From: Luteibacter sp. UNCMF331Sha3.1
Lineage (GTDB): Bacteria; Pseudomonadota; Gammaproteobacteria; Xanthomonadales; Rhodanobacteraceae
Length of the DNA stretch: 64,000 nt
Direction: 5' to 3'
Assembly (NCBI RefSeq): GCF_900109915.1
Contig: NZ_FOBU01000002.1
Location: forward strand, 296,443-360,442
Made by a program: the position numbers and the translations under genes. Positions 1-8,915 of the stretch are shown here, piece after piece; position 1 is the stretch's first letter, and the number at the start of each line of letters is the position of its first letter. The notes beneath the pieces were generated by a model, which was not told the DNA's origin, did no database searches, and worked only from the letters and a program-made list of their open reading frames with translations.

Positions 1-54
1 GTCATGGTCCGACTGTCGCCGGACGGGCTTGAACCGGCATTGAATCGCGCCGGT

Positions 55-1374
55 TTACTCCGCGGCGGCGATCTCGTCGGTGCCGACGCTGCCGACCAGC
101 ACCTTGTCGATGCGCGCGCCATCCATGTCGACGACCTCGAAGCGGTTTCCCTGCCAGACGAACGACTCGCCGGCACGCGGGATGTGGCCGAACTGCGTGG
201 TGACCATGCCGGCCACGGTGCGGAAATCGTGCTCTTCCTCGTTGGGCAGGCGGTCCAGCTGGAGCAGCTCGCGAAGATCGTCGGCGGGCAGCGAGCCGTC
301 GATCAGCCAGCTGCCGTCCTCGCGACGGAGGATCGGGCCCTCGTGGGCCACGTCGTCCGCGGCCGGCGCGGTGGCGCCGACCACCGCCGTGAGCAGGTCG
401 TTGAGCGTGACCAGTCCTTCGATGTCGCCGTATTCGTCGACCGCCAGCGCGAGCTGGGTGTCGGCGTCGCGGAAGGCTTCGAGCAGGTCGAGGGCGCGGG
501 CGGCGGCGGGTACGAAGAGCGGCCGGCTCACGTGGCCGAAGAGATCCACCGGGCCGCGCTCCAGCGAGCCGATCAGCGACTTGACCTCGACGGTGCCCAC
601 CACCTCGCTCTCGTCCCGCCGGTAGACGGGATAGCGCGAGAACTGGGAGTGCCGCAGCGTTTCGAGGTTGTCCTCGCGGGACGCGTCGACGTCCAGCCAG
701 GCGATCTTCATGCGCGGCGTCATCACCGAACCCACCGTGCGGTCGCCCAGCCTGAGCACGCGGTTGACCATGTTGCGCTCGTCGCTGTCCAGGATGCCCT
801 GTTCGGCGCTTTCGGCCACGAGCAGCCGGATCTCCTCTTCCGTCGCCGCGCCGGCCGCGGTCCGGTGCAGGTTCATGACCCGCAGGATGCCCGTCGAGAG
901 GTGGTTGAGCAGCCAGACCATCGGGAGCGTGATCCGGGAAATCACCAGCATCGGCATGGCGATCTGGCAGGCGATGCGCTCCGGCGCCGAGAGCGCGGCG
1001 CGCTTCGGCACCAGCTCGCCGATCACGATCTGCACCAGTGACATGAGCAGGAACCCGATGAGCCACCCCAGGGCGCGCGACCAGGGCTCGAACCAGGTGG
1101 GGGCGTCGCCATGCACGATCTCGGCGAAATGCTCGCCCAGGCGGTCGCCGGCCACGGCACCCGTGACCAGGATGATAAGGGTCATCCCGACCTGCACGGT
1201 CGAAAGGAAACGTTCCGGCGCCTCGGCGAGCTGCAGGGCGACGCGGGCGCGGCGGCTGTCGCGGGCCATCTGCTTCAGGCGGCTCTTGCGCGAGGCCACC
1301 ACGGACATTTCGGACAGCGCGAAGAACGCGTTGCCGAGGGACAGGACGAGTAGGAGGAGGAGTTCGCTGAGCAT
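55..1374 (-). CDS. CNNM/HlyC-type membrane protein with CBS pair
   Basis: A 439-residue protein of the hemolysin C/CorC-like family: an N-terminal DUF21 (CNNM) membrane domain of about four hydrophobic segments in residues 1-180, a CBS-domain pair at about 200-325 (starts near SVMTPRMKIAWLD), and a C-terminal CorC/HlyC domain that includes FRTVAGMVTTQFG and GNRFEVVDMDGARIDKV. Such proteins are linked to magnesium or cobalt efflux in the inner membrane; the old name hemolysin is misleading. The start ATG at 1374 (MLSELLLL) is preferred to an upstream in-frame ATG at 1398 because it opens the first membrane helix. It is transcribed divergently from the DUF47-pit pair. Family assignment is firm, substrate is not. 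Confidence 0.9.
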   Translation of the reverse strand: MLSELLLLLVLSLGNAFFALSEMSVVASRKSRLKQMARDSRRARVALQLAEAPERFLSTVQVGMTLIILVTGAVAGDRLGEHFAEIVHGDAPTWFEPWSRALGWLIGFLLMSLVQIVIGELVPKRAALSAPERIACQIAMPMLVISRITLPMVWLLNHLSTGILRVMNLHRTAAGAATEEEIRLLVAESAEQGILDSDERNMVNRVLRLGDRTVGSVMTPRMKIAWLDVDASREDNLETLRHSQFSRYPVYRRDESEVVGTVEVKSLIGSLERGPVDLFGHVSRPLFVPAAARALDLLEAFRDADTQLALAVDEYGDIEGLVTLNDLLTAVVGATAPAADDVAHEGPILRREDGSWLIDGSLPADDLRELLQLDRLPNEEEHDFRTVAGMVTTQFGHIPRAGESFVWQGNRFEVVDMDGARIDKVLVGSVGTDEIAAAE

Positions 1375-1500
1375 GCCGGGCTTATATAGCAGATGCACCG
1401 TCCGGGTCGTGGAAGATCGCGGACGACCGGTGAGCCCATGCCGGCGGCCAGTCCGGTAACATTAGCGTCACAATTCCCCCAGGTTCCCCCAGGCGACCCC

Positions 1501-2130
1501 ATGTTTTCACTCCAGACGATCTTCGGTAAGGGCGACAAGTTCTACGGGCTGCTCGAAGCGAGCGCCGAGGCTGCCCGCGAAAGCGCCCGGGCCATGCACG
1601 AACTCGTGACCCAGACCGACCGCACCCCGGTGATGGCCGCCTTCAGCACCGCGCGTGCCCGGGAGAAGGCGCTGCACGGGCAGATCGGCGAGGAACTGGT
1701 GAACACGTTCGTCACCGCGCTCGACCGCGAGGACATCGAGGCGCTGAATTCCGCGCTATACAAGATCCCGAAGACGATCGAAAAGTTCGCGGAACGCTAC
1801 GTCATCGTGGGTGACCGTCTGCACGGTATCGATTTCGGCCAGCGCGCCGCGCTGCTCGAGCGCTCGGCCGACGTCGTGGTGGCCATGATCGGCCAGCTGC
1901 GCCATGGGCTGAAGATCGATCCGGTGAAGAAACTGCGCGATCAGCTGCAGGCGCTCGAGTCCGAGGCCGATCGCCTGCTGCTCGATCCGTACCGCACGCT
2001 CTACGCCGAAGGCTCGGATCCGCTCAAGGCGATCCTCGCGAAGGATCTCTTCGAGCTGGTCGAAAAGGCCGTCGACAAGTGCCGCGACGTGGGCAACGTG
2101 GTCTATTCCATCGTGCTCAAGAACTCCTGA
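1501..2130 (+). CDS. DUF47 (PhoU-like) phosphate transport regulator
   Basis: A 209-residue all-helical protein of the DUF47/PhoU-like family, beginning MFSLQTIFGKGDKFYGLLE, which is the usual N-terminus of these proteins. DUF47 proteins are typically encoded directly upstream of a PiT phosphate permease and are thought to modulate it. Here the stop codon lies 13 bases before the permease gene, so the two are surely co-transcribed. The open frame extends upstream to 1393, but residues before MFSL are low-complexity and unlike the family, so ATG 1501 is chosen. No membrane segment is visible; a cytoplasmic location is expected. Confidence 0.92.
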   Translation: MFSLQTIFGKGDKFYGLLEASAEAARESARAMHELVTQTDRTPVMAAFSTARAREKALHGQIGEELVNTFVTALDREDIEALNSALYKIPKTIEKFAERYVIVGDRLHGIDFGQRAALLERSADVVVAMIGQLRHGLKIDPVKKLRDQLQALESEADRLLLDPYRTLYAEGSDPLKAILAKDLFELVEKAVDKCRDVGNVVYSIVLKNS

Positions 2131-2143
2131 CGGCGGGCGTCCC

Positions 2144-3268
2144 ATGAGCATGGTCATTGCGGTCGTCCTGATCGCACTCGCGTTCACCTACATCAATGGC
2201 TTCCACGACACGGCGAACTCGATCGCCACCGTGGTCGCCACGAAGGTACTCACCCCGGGCCAGGCGGTGCTGCTCGCGGCGGTGACCAACCTCGCCGGTG
2301 CCCTGTGGGGCACGGCGGTCGCCGCCACCATCGCGTCGGGCCTGATCGACACCGGTGTCGTGGAGGTCGGCTCGCACCTGCTGATCAGCGCGCTGCTCGG
2401 CGCCACGATCTGGAACCTCATCACCTGGTGGCTCGGCCTGCCGTCGAGCTCCAGTCACGCACTGGTCGGTGGCCTGTGCGGCGCCGCGCTCGCCGCGGCC
2501 GGCGACAACCTGCACTCCATCATCTGGTGGCAGGGCGGGGCGCACTGGTGGCTGGGCAAGGGCGTCGTGCCCAAGGTCATCGTGCCGATGATCGTCTCGC
2601 CCTTTCTCGGCTTCGTGATCGGCTTCGCGATCATGGGCGGCCTGTACGCGCTGCTCGGGTTCTTCTCCAGTCGCAAGGGGCCGCTGCGTCGTTTTGGCCG
2701 CACGCCCTTCGTCAACAGCTTCTTCGGCAAGGCGCAGATCCTGTCGGCGAGCGCCATGGGTCTCTCCCACGGCATGAACGACGCGCAGAAGAGCATGGGC
2801 ATCATCGCGCTGGCGCTTGCCGGCGCCACGGCCGCGGGTCAGTTCGACCACCTGCCGACCATGCTGCATTTCCTGCGGATTCCACACGATCCCGCGGCCG
2901 CGGGTGGCTTCCCGATTCCGGTCTGGGTCAAGGTGGTCTGCGCGCTCACGATGGCCGGCGGCACCGCCGGCGGCGGCTGGCGCATCATCAAGACCCTCGG
3001 CCACAAGATGGTGAAGCTGCATCCGATCAACGGCTTCGCCGCGGAAGGCAGCTCGGCCGCGGTCATCCTCACGGCGTCGATGCTCGGCGTGCCCGTCTCG
3101 ACCACGCACAACGTCTCGGCCTCGATCATGGGCGTCGGCGCGGCGAAGCGCTTCAACGCCATCCGTTGGTCGGTCGTCGAACGCATGGTGTGGGCGTGGA
3201 TTCTCACGCTGCCGATCACGGCGGGGCTCGGCTATGGCCTGGTGAAGCTGGGGCATTGGTTCTTTTGA
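2144..3268 (+). CDS. pit: PiT-family inorganic phosphate permease
   Basis: A 374-residue polytopic inner-membrane protein. The family signatures are present in both halves of the inverted repeat: a GFHDTANSIATVVATK motif near residue 20 and SHGMNDAQKSMGIIALAL near 208, together with repeated SSSHA and VSTTHN motifs. PiT permeases import phosphate (as metal-phosphate) with protons or sodium. It forms an operon with the DUF47 gene upstream. Downstream lies the structured repeat element, with no clear T-rich terminator before it. The assignment is very secure; transport stoichiometry cannot be read from sequence. Confidence 0.95.
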   Translation: MSMVIAVVLIALAFTYINGFHDTANSIATVVATKVLTPGQAVLLAAVTNLAGALWGTAVAATIASGLIDTGVVEVGSHLLISALLGATIWNLITWWLGLPSSSSHALVGGLCGAALAAAGDNLHSIIWWQGGAHWWLGKGVVPKVIVPMIVSPFLGFVIGFAIMGGLYALLGFFSSRKGPLRRFGRTPFVNSFFGKAQILSASAMGLSHGMNDAQKSMGIIALALAGATAAGQFDHLPTMLHFLRIPHDPAAAGGFPIPVWVKVVCALTMAGGTAGGGWRIIKTLGHKMVKLHPINGFAAEGSSAAVILTASMLGVPVSTTHNVSASIMGVGAAKRFNAIRWSVVERMVWAWILTLPITAGLGYGLVKLGHWFF

Positions 3269-3280
3269 TGGGGTGTTGTT

Positions 3281-3682
3281 GACGGCTCGGCTTGCGCCAT
3301 CGCGTTTTGCCTCGCGCTATCGCGAAGAGCCGTCGGCCACCGCCCTCGGCGCTCCGGGCTTCACCGTCGCTTGGGAAAGGATGCCGCTGCGCGGCCGTGT
3401 CTTATGGCTGACGCCCCTGCGCGCCCGCGCGGCGAGCGGGGGTTTTCGACTCGGCTCCTGCCTCGACGAAAACGGCCGGCCGTCCGGGCCGGCCCCCTGC
3501 GGGCCTGATCCGCTCGCCGCGCTCGGTTCCGCAAGTCGCGCCGAGGGCGGCGGCCGACGGCTCTGCCAATCCGCGAGGCAAGCGGCTGTGTAGGAGCCGC
3601 TATAGCGGCGAGCTCGTGTGGGAGCGGCCTTGGCCGCGATGGGCCTGCCGCGAGCTCCCATCGCGGCCGAGGCCGCTCCCAC
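3281..3682. repeat. Structured dispersed repeat, copy A, with REP units
   Basis: About 310 bases from 3281 (gacggctcgg) to about 3590 are nearly identical to 33253-33561, followed in both places by REP units. Inside, an inverted pair about 185 bases apart (3330-3353 with 3540-3563, written gccgtcggc...ctcggcgc and its complement) would fold the whole segment back on itself; there is also a GGCCGGCC-type hairpin near 3476-3494. The open frames through it are low-complexity Arg/Pro/Ala translations in several frames and are not credible proteins. This accounts for the gap between pit and the next gene. It reads as a non-autonomous mobile or REP-derived element; no transposase is nearby. Confidence 0.75.
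3618..3682. repeat. REP doublet (inverted GTGGGAGCGGCC pair)
   Basis: Two 26-base arms, 3618-3643 and 3657-3682, are inverted copies of GTGGGAGCGGCCTTGGCCGC-type sequence with a single mismatch, separated by 13 bases. A single REP of a second subfamily, GTAGGAGCCGCTATAGCGGC, lies just before at 3590-3613. This layout matches the REP/BIME elements, including the GTAG-headed ones, known from Xanthomonadaceae. Such hairpins commonly sit 3' of genes and can stabilise transcripts or be targets of RAYT transposases. Confidence 0.8.
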
Positions 3683-3731
3683 GGAGAAAGCCCGACTCTC
3701 GTAGCAGCGGTTATCGTGAGCGCGCGCCGAT

Positions 3732-4136
3732 TCAGAGCGCGTCGGCCTCGCCGTTGACCACCTGCTCGAGCTGATCGCCGGTCGCGCCCAGTTCTTCGAT
3801 CAGGCGGGCGAGCTCGTGCTCGTCGAGGTAGTCGTAGGGGCGGTTCTCGCACAGATGCAGGAACGGTGAGCCGTCGAGGTCGGCTTCGGCGAGGTAGCCG
3901 GTGCGCTGTTCCCAGTTGAAGCGGAGGCAGCGGCGGGCGTCGACGCCTGCCAGCGGGCCGATCGGCGTCGACAGGCGCAGGAAGCGGCGGCCTTCGCCGT
4001 CTTCCAGCTCCGCGAGGTAGATCCCCTGATGCCGGCCGTCCGGCAGCTCCAGGTCGAAGCTGATGAGATAGGGTTCGTTCTGTCGCAGCCGGTGGATGGC
4101 GCCGACATGGGAGCGAATCGCCTCGAAGTGTCGCAT
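3732..4136 (-). CDS. Conserved hypothetical protein, possibly YbjN-like
   Basis: A 134-residue acidic cytoplasmic protein starting MRHFEAIRSHVGAIHR. It has alternating strand-like and helical stretches (YLISFDLELPDG, FLRLSTPIGPLAG, GYLAEADLDGSPFLHL) and an acidic helical C-terminus. The pattern of short strands flanked by two helices recalls the YbjN/secretion-chaperone fold, but this is only an impression. The frame can be extended to a TTG at 4181, which would overlap the promoter region of the divergent alkyltransferase-like gene; ATG 4136 is preferred. No function is assigned. A gene is likely because the frame is clean and the composition is protein-like. Confidence 0.7.
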   Translation of the reverse strand: MRHFEAIRSHVGAIHRLRQNEPYLISFDLELPDGRHQGIYLAELEDGEGRRFLRLSTPIGPLAGVDARRCLRFNWEQRTGYLAEADLDGSPFLHLCENRPYDYLDEHELARLIEELGATGDQLEQVVNGEADAL

Positions 4137-4210
4137 GGCCGTCCATAGGTCCGTCGTGGGGAAGCCCGATGGTACGCTCAACGGTTCCGGCGGACATGCA
4201 CGAAACCACC

Positions 4211-4582
4211 ATGAGCGACGATTCCGACGACGTTGACGATGACCGCGCCCTGCGGGCGCGACGGATCATCGAGGCCGTGGCCGCCATACCGCGCGGACGC
4301 GTGGCGAGCTACGGCGCGATCGCGGCGCGGGCGGGCTATCCCGGCCGCGCGCGCCTCATCGGACGCGTGCTGGGCGACGCTCCGAATCGCCTCGATCTGC
4401 CGTGGCACCGGGTGCTCCGGGCGGACGGGAGGATCGGTATTCCCGCCGGAACCGCCGGGTTCCGCGAACAGTGCAGACGCCTCAGGGCCGAGGGCGTGGT
4501 GGTGAAGGATGGCAAGGTGCCGATGAGCGCCTTCGGCCTGGACCACGACCTCGATCGAGCGATCTGGGGATTCGCGGACTAG
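4211..4582 (+). CDS. Alkyltransferase-like protein (ATL), MGMT family
   Basis: About 123 residues with the DNA-binding and active-site fold of O6-alkylguanine-DNA alkyltransferase: RGRVASYGAIAARAGYPGRA followed by LPWHRVLRADGRIG. The reactive-cysteine motif PCHRV of true alkyltransferases reads PWHRV here, the hallmark of ATL proteins, which bind alkylated guanine without removing the alkyl group and hand it to nucleotide excision repair. An acidic stretch (MSDDSDDVDDD) opens the protein. A second in-frame ATG at 4196 would add five residues. The 3' end overlaps by four bases the end of the convergent small secreted-protein gene. Confidence 0.9.
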   Translation: MSDDSDDVDDDRALRARRIIEAVAAIPRGRVASYGAIAARAGYPGRARLIGRVLGDAPNRLDLPWHRVLRADGRIGIPAGTAGFREQCRRLRAEGVVVKDGKVPMSAFGLDHDLDRAIWGFAD

Positions 4583-4860
4583 CGATACGTGACTTCGATC
4601 AGCCGCCACGAGCGCTCGGGCTCGCGGGTCACCGCGTAGGCGAAGAGCGGGGCGCGCAGGTGCCGGCGGGCGGCGTCGGCGTCGAATCGCTCCAGCCGGG
4701 CGTCGATCGGGTGACCCGGCGGGCACGCCAGCCTTTGATCCCGTACCGCACAGCCCTCTTCGACGATCGCGCCGCGAAACGCGACGACACCGGCGGGCGC
4801 AGCAGGCGCGAGCATGAAAAGGATGGCCGCGAGGGCCGTCGTCGAGAGCGCTCTGTTCAT
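4579..4860 (-). CDS. Small secreted hypothetical protein
   Basis: A 93-residue protein with a clear Sec signal peptide (MNRALSTTALAAILFMLAPAAPAG, likely cut after PAG or APA). The mature part of about 70 residues holds two cysteines (GCAVRDQRLACPP) that could form a disulfide, and ends RSWRLIEVTYR. I recognise no family. Its last four bases overlap the end of the ATL gene on the other strand. It sits in a short upstream space before recQ, which is transcribed in the other direction. Confidence 0.65.
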   Translation of the reverse strand: MNRALSTTALAAILFMLAPAAPAGVVAFRGAIVEEGCAVRDQRLACPPGHPIDARLERFDADAARRHLRAPLFAYAVTREPERSWRLIEVTYR

Positions 4861-5039
4861 GGGATCCCCCCCTCTAGAAGGATGTGGAACGCATTGTCGG
4901 TGGGCGAGGTGCCCGGCTTCATTAGCTGCCGATGCGGTCCAGAAGAAAACAACCTTCGTCGCAAATCGGTGTAGGCCTTCACCTCGTTCAGCGACCGTCT
5001 CACTGCCGGGGCCGGGTACCGGTTTGTTAGCATGGGCGG

Positions 5040-6857
5040 ATGCAGTCTCAGGCTCTCGACCTTCTTCACTCCGTATTCGGCTATCCGGGCTTCCGTGGCC
5101 AGCAGCAGGCCATCGTCGAGGAAGTCGCCGGTGGCGGCGACGCCCTCGTGCTGATGCCCACCGGCGGCGGTAAATCCCTCTGCTTCCAGATTCCGGCGCT
5201 GATGCGCCACGGCACGGGCATCGTGATTTCGCCGTTGATCGCCCTGATGCAGGACCAGGTCGATGCCCTGACCGAGGCCGGCGTACGGGCCCGTTATCTC
5301 AACTCGAGCCTGGATGCCGCGACCCAGCGCGAGGTCGAAGATCTCCTCCTCGCCGGCGACCTCGACATGCTCTACGTCGCGCCCGAGCGTCTGCTGACCG
5401 GCCGATTCCTCGCATTGCTCGACCGGATCCCCATCGCGCTCTTCGCCATCGACGAGGCGCATTGCGTCTCGCAGTGGGGTCACGACTTCCGGCCCGAATA
5501 CCGCGGCCTCGCGCTGTTGCACGAACGGTTTCCCGAAGTACCGCGCATCGCGCTCACTGCCACCGCCGACGACCGCACGCGAGAGGAGATCGTCGAGCGG
5601 CTGGGCCTGCACGAGGCCCGGCGTTTCGTCTCCAGTTTCGACCGCCCCAACATCCGCTATCGCGTCGCACCCCGGCAGAACGCGCGCCGCCAGCTCGTCG
5701 ACTTCCTCGACGCGCATCGGGGCGAGGCCGGCATCGTGTATTGCCTCAGCCGCCGCAAGGTGGACGAGACGGCCGCCTGGCTCGCGGAGGCCGGCGTCGA
5801 AGCCCTGCCGTACCACGCGGGCCTCGATGCCGAGACGCGCACGCGCCACCAGCAGCGATTCCTGCGCGAGGACGGCGTGGTGATGGTGGCGACGGTCGCG
5901 TTCGGCATGGGCATCGACAAGCCCGACGTGCGGTTCGTCGCGCACCTCGACCTGCCGCGCAGCATGGAAGGCTACTACCAGGAAACCGGGCGTGCGGGCC
6001 GCGATGGCCTGCCGGCCGAGGCATGGATGGTCTACGGGCTCGGCGACGTCGTCACCATGAGCCAGATGATCTCCCAGTCCGAAGCGGGCGACGATCGCAA
6101 GCGGATCGAGCGGCTCAAGCTCGACTCCCTTCTCGGCTATGCCGAGGCGACGCGCTGCCGGCGCCAGCTGCTGCTCGAGGCGTTCGCGGAGATCTACCCC
6201 GAGCCCTGCGGCAACTGCGACAACTGCCTCGTGCCGCCGAAGACGTGGGACGCCACCGTCGCCGCGCAGAAAGCGATGTCGTGCATCTACCGCAGCGGCC
6301 AGCGCTTTGGCGCGGGTCACCTGATCGACATCCTGCGCGGCGAGGCGAGCGAACGCGTGCGCGAACTCGGCCACGACAAGCTCAGCGTGTTCGCGAAGGG
6401 CGCCGATGCCGATGCCACGCAGTGGCGGTCGGTGTTCCGCCAGCTGCTCGCCGCCGGCCTCATCGAAGCCGATCCCGAGGGCTACGGCACGCTGCGCCTG
6501 TCGGCCACCAGCGGACCGGTGCTCAAGGGCGAGCGCAAGGTATGGCTACGCGAGGATGCGCGTCCCGCGAAGGGGCGGCGCACGTCGTCGCGCGGCACGC
6601 CCGCGGCGGCCGGCGCATCGCTGGGCATCGAGGAGATCGAGCAGCCGCTGTGGAACGAACTGCGCCGCGTGCGTGCGGAGCTGGCCCGCCAGCACGGCGT
6701 GCCGGCTTACGTCATCTTCCACGACGCGACCTTGCTGGCGATGCTGCGTGCGCTGCCCGGAGACGAAGAGGAGCTCGCGTCGATCAGCGGCGTGGGCGAG
6801 AACAAGCTCAAGCGCTACGGCAAGGATTTCCTCGCGGTGCTGACCGCCGCCGGCTGA
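5040..6857 (+). CDS. recQ: ATP-dependent DNA helicase RecQ
   Basis: A 605-residue RecQ helicase, the same size as the Escherichia coli enzyme. In order: Walker A ([12 protein letters not shown], about residue 38), DEAH box ([19 protein letters not shown], about 138), helicase motif VI region ([10 protein letters not shown], about 317), the zinc site with cysteines in CRRQ...CGNCDNC (about 375-400), winged-helix region, and a C-terminal HRDC domain starting near [17 protein letters not shown]. It unwinds DNA 3'-5' in recombination and fork repair. ATG 5040 starts [20 protein letters not shown], the usual N-terminus. It is monocistronic; 180 bases upstream separate it from the divergent secreted-protein gene. 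Confidence 0.97.
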   Translation: MQSQALDLLHSVFGYPGFRGQQQAIVEEVAGGGDALVLMPTGGGKSLCFQIPALMRHGTGIVISPLIALMQDQVDALTEAGVRARYLNSSLDAATQREVEDLLLAGDLDMLYVAPERLLTGRFLALLDRIPIALFAIDEAHCVSQWGHDFRPEYRGLALLHERFPEVPRIALTATADDRTREEIVERLGLHEARRFVSSFDRPNIRYRVAPRQNARRQLVDFLDAHRGEAGIVYCLSRRKVDETAAWLAEAGVEALPYHAGLDAETRTRHQQRFLREDGVVMVATVAFGMGIDKPDVRFVAHLDLPRSMEGYYQETGRAGRDGLPAEAWMVYGLGDVVTMSQMISQSEAGDDRKRIERLKLDSLLGYAEATRCRRQLLLEAFAEIYPEPCGNCDNCLVPPKTWDATVAAQKAMSCIYRSGQRFGAGHLIDILRGEASERVRELGHDKLSVFAKGADADATQWRSVFRQLLAAGLIEADPEGYGTLRLSATSGPVLKGERKVWLREDARPAKGRRTSSRGTPAAAGASLGIEEIEQPLWNELRRVRAELARQHGVPAYVIFHDATLLAMLRALPGDEEELASISGVGENKLKRYGKDFLAVLTAAG

Positions 6858-7065
6858 CGCGACTGGCGGCGGCCCTCGTTATGAGGTAATTCTGAAAACG
6901 CACGATTTCATGGGATTTTCGTGCGGGTGCCGCTTGCATGCCCCCCGGTTCGTCCCCAATGCTTTTGGGACGACCCATTCGATACGTTCGCGATTCACGA
7001 CGTGACGAGACAAGGGTGCATGCCGTGGTTGTGACCGCGGCCAACGACGACTCGGGGAGCCGCCC

Positions 7066-8721
7066 ATGCACGACGCCACGCCACTCATCGCCACCATCGT
7101 CGGTGGTCTCGTTCTCGCTTTCTTCTTCGGTGCCATCGCGCATCGATTGCGGCTGCCGGTGCTGGCGGGCTATCTCGTCGCGGGCGTGGTCGCCGGTCCG
7201 TTCACGCCGGGCTACGTCGCCGACGCGGGTATCGCGCAAGAGCTCGCCGATCTTGGCGTGATCCTGCTGATGTTCGGCGTGGGCCTGCACTTCTCGCTGA
7301 AGGACCTGCTCGCGGTCAAGGCGATCTCCATTCCCGGCGCCGCCGTGCAGATGGCCGTGGCGACCGGTCTCGGCATGTTGCTCGCGTGGGGCCTCGGCTG
7401 GCCCGTGGCGGAAGGATTCGTCTTCGGTCTCGCGCTGTCGGTCGCCAGCACCGTCGTGTTGTTGCGTGCGATGGAGGAGCGTCGCCTGCTCGACAGCGAT
7501 CGCGGTCGCATCGCGGTGGGCTGGCTCATCGTGGAGGATCTCGCGATGGTCCTCGCGCTGGTCCTGTTGCCCGCGATCGGCGGCTTCCTCGGCGCGGAGC
7601 AGGGTGGCACCACACCGAGCGTCGGTGCGCTGGTCGAGACCGTGGCGTGGACGATCGGCAAGGTCGTCGTCTTCGTCGCCCTCATGCTCATCGTCGGCAA
7701 GCGCCTTATCCCCTGGATGCTGCAGGCGGTGGCGGCAAGCGGCTCGCGCGAGCTGTTCCGCCTCGCGGTGCTGGCCATCGCGCTGGGCGTCGCCTTCGGC
7801 GCGGCGCACCTCTTCGACGTCTCGTTCGAGCTCGGCGCGTTCTTCGCCGGCATGATGATGGGAGAGTCGAAACTGTCGCAGCGCGCGGCCGAAGAAACGC
7901 TGCCGTTGCGCGATGCCTTCGCCGTGCTGTTCTTCGTGTCGATCGGCATGCTCTTCAATCCGCACATCCTCGTGGAGCGACCGTGGGTGGTGCTCGCCGC
8001 CTGCCTGATCATCGTCATCGGCAAATCCGTGGCGGCGTTCGCCATCGTGCGCCTGTTCGGACGCCCGACGAAAACCGCCCTCACCATCGCGACCAGCCTC
8101 GCGCAGATCGGCGAGTTCTCCTTCATCCTCGCGGGCCTCGGCGTGTCGCTCGGCCTGCTCAGCGCGCAGGGGCGCGACATCCTCCTCGCCGCGGCCATCG
8201 TGTCCATCCTCGTCAATCCGCTCCTCTTCGCCGCCCTCGATCGCTGGATCGCGAAGCACGACGCCGATGCGCCCGACGATCATCCCGACGCCATCGCGGG
8301 GCACACCGTGCTGGTCGGCCACGGCCGCGTCGGTCGCCGCGTGCTCGCCGAACTGCAAGCCACGGGTGCGCGCACCCTGGTGATCGAGTCAGACGAAGAC
8401 GCGGTGCGCGACCTGCGGGAACGCGGCGACGTGGAACTCGTGATCGGCAACGCGGCGTCGGCGCCCGTGCTCGCGGAGGCGAACATCGCCGGTGCGCGCG
8501 CCCTGATCGTCGCCGTCCCGGATCCGTTCGAAGGCGGGCAGGTGGTGCGTGCCGCGCGCGCGTTGCGTCCGGACCTGCCCATCGTCGCGCGAGCGCATTC
8601 GCCGGACTGCGTCGGTCACCTGTCGGGCCTTGGCGCGAGCGAAGTGATCTATGGCGAGCAGGAACTGGCGCGCAGCATGTTCGAAGCGGCGCAGCCGAAG
8701 CGGGAGTCGCACGGGCATTGA
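7066..8721 (+). CDS. ybaL: CPA2 cation:proton antiporter with TrkA-N domain (YbaL-like)
   Basis: A 551-residue inner-membrane antiporter. Residues 1-390 contain about twelve membrane segments of the Na+/H+ exchanger (CPA2) domain, including GVILLMFGVGLHFSLKDLL and SLAQIGEFSFILAGLG, both typical of YbaL/KefB relatives. Residues from about 408 form a RCK/TrkA-N nucleotide-binding domain (HTVLVGHGRVGRRVLAEL, glycine-rich loop, then acidic VIESDED). This architecture fits a potassium or other monovalent cation:proton antiporter gated by NAD(H) or glutathione adducts. The start ATG follows a GGGGAG ribosome-binding site. No ancillary KefF/KefG-like oxidoreductase is adjacent, favouring YbaL over KefB/KefC. 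Confidence 0.88.
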   Translation: MHDATPLIATIVGGLVLAFFFGAIAHRLRLPVLAGYLVAGVVAGPFTPGYVADAGIAQELADLGVILLMFGVGLHFSLKDLLAVKAISIPGAAVQMAVATGLGMLLAWGLGWPVAEGFVFGLALSVASTVVLLRAMEERRLLDSDRGRIAVGWLIVEDLAMVLALVLLPAIGGFLGAEQGGTTPSVGALVETVAWTIGKVVVFVALMLIVGKRLIPWMLQAVAASGSRELFRLAVLAIALGVAFGAAHLFDVSFELGAFFAGMMMGESKLSQRAAEETLPLRDAFAVLFFVSIGMLFNPHILVERPWVVLAACLIIVIGKSVAAFAIVRLFGRPTKTALTIATSLAQIGEFSFILAGLGVSLGLLSAQGRDILLAAAIVSILVNPLLFAALDRWIAKHDADAPDDHPDAIAGHTVLVGHGRVGRRVLAELQATGARTLVIESDEDAVRDLRERGDVELVIGNAASAPVLAEANIAGARALIVAVPDPFEGGQVVRAARALRPDLPIVARAHSPDCVGHLSGLGASEVIYGEQELARSMFEAAQPKRESHGH

Positions 8722-8751
8722 GGACGGGCGGCAGTTGCGAGGATCATCGTC

Positions 8752-8775
8752 GTGGGAGCGGCGATGGCCGCTACC
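8752..8775. repeat. Single REP unit
   Basis: GTGGGAGCGGCGATGGCCGC followed by TACC: a solitary REP with internal AGCGGC/GCCGCT stem, in the 194-base gap between the antiporter and GH15 genes. Its head matches those at 3618 and 33590. The rest of this gap shows only the GH15 ribosome-binding site (GAGGA, near 8907). Confidence 0.6.
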
Positions 8776-8915
8776 GCAATGCTTTCAGGCGGTTTCTCGC
8801 GGGATTCTCCGCACGGCCCTGCAAGGCGCGGCAAGATCCGCCACCGATCGATACGCCGGCCTAACACCGTCGTCGCTACCGTTTAAGGGATGGCTCACAA
8901 CCTGGCGAGGACAGC

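Noticed and set aside
1-54. Possible feature at the left window edge
   Set aside because: Only a short GC inverted repeat and the end of the minus-strand CBS-protein gene's downstream space; nothing supportable.
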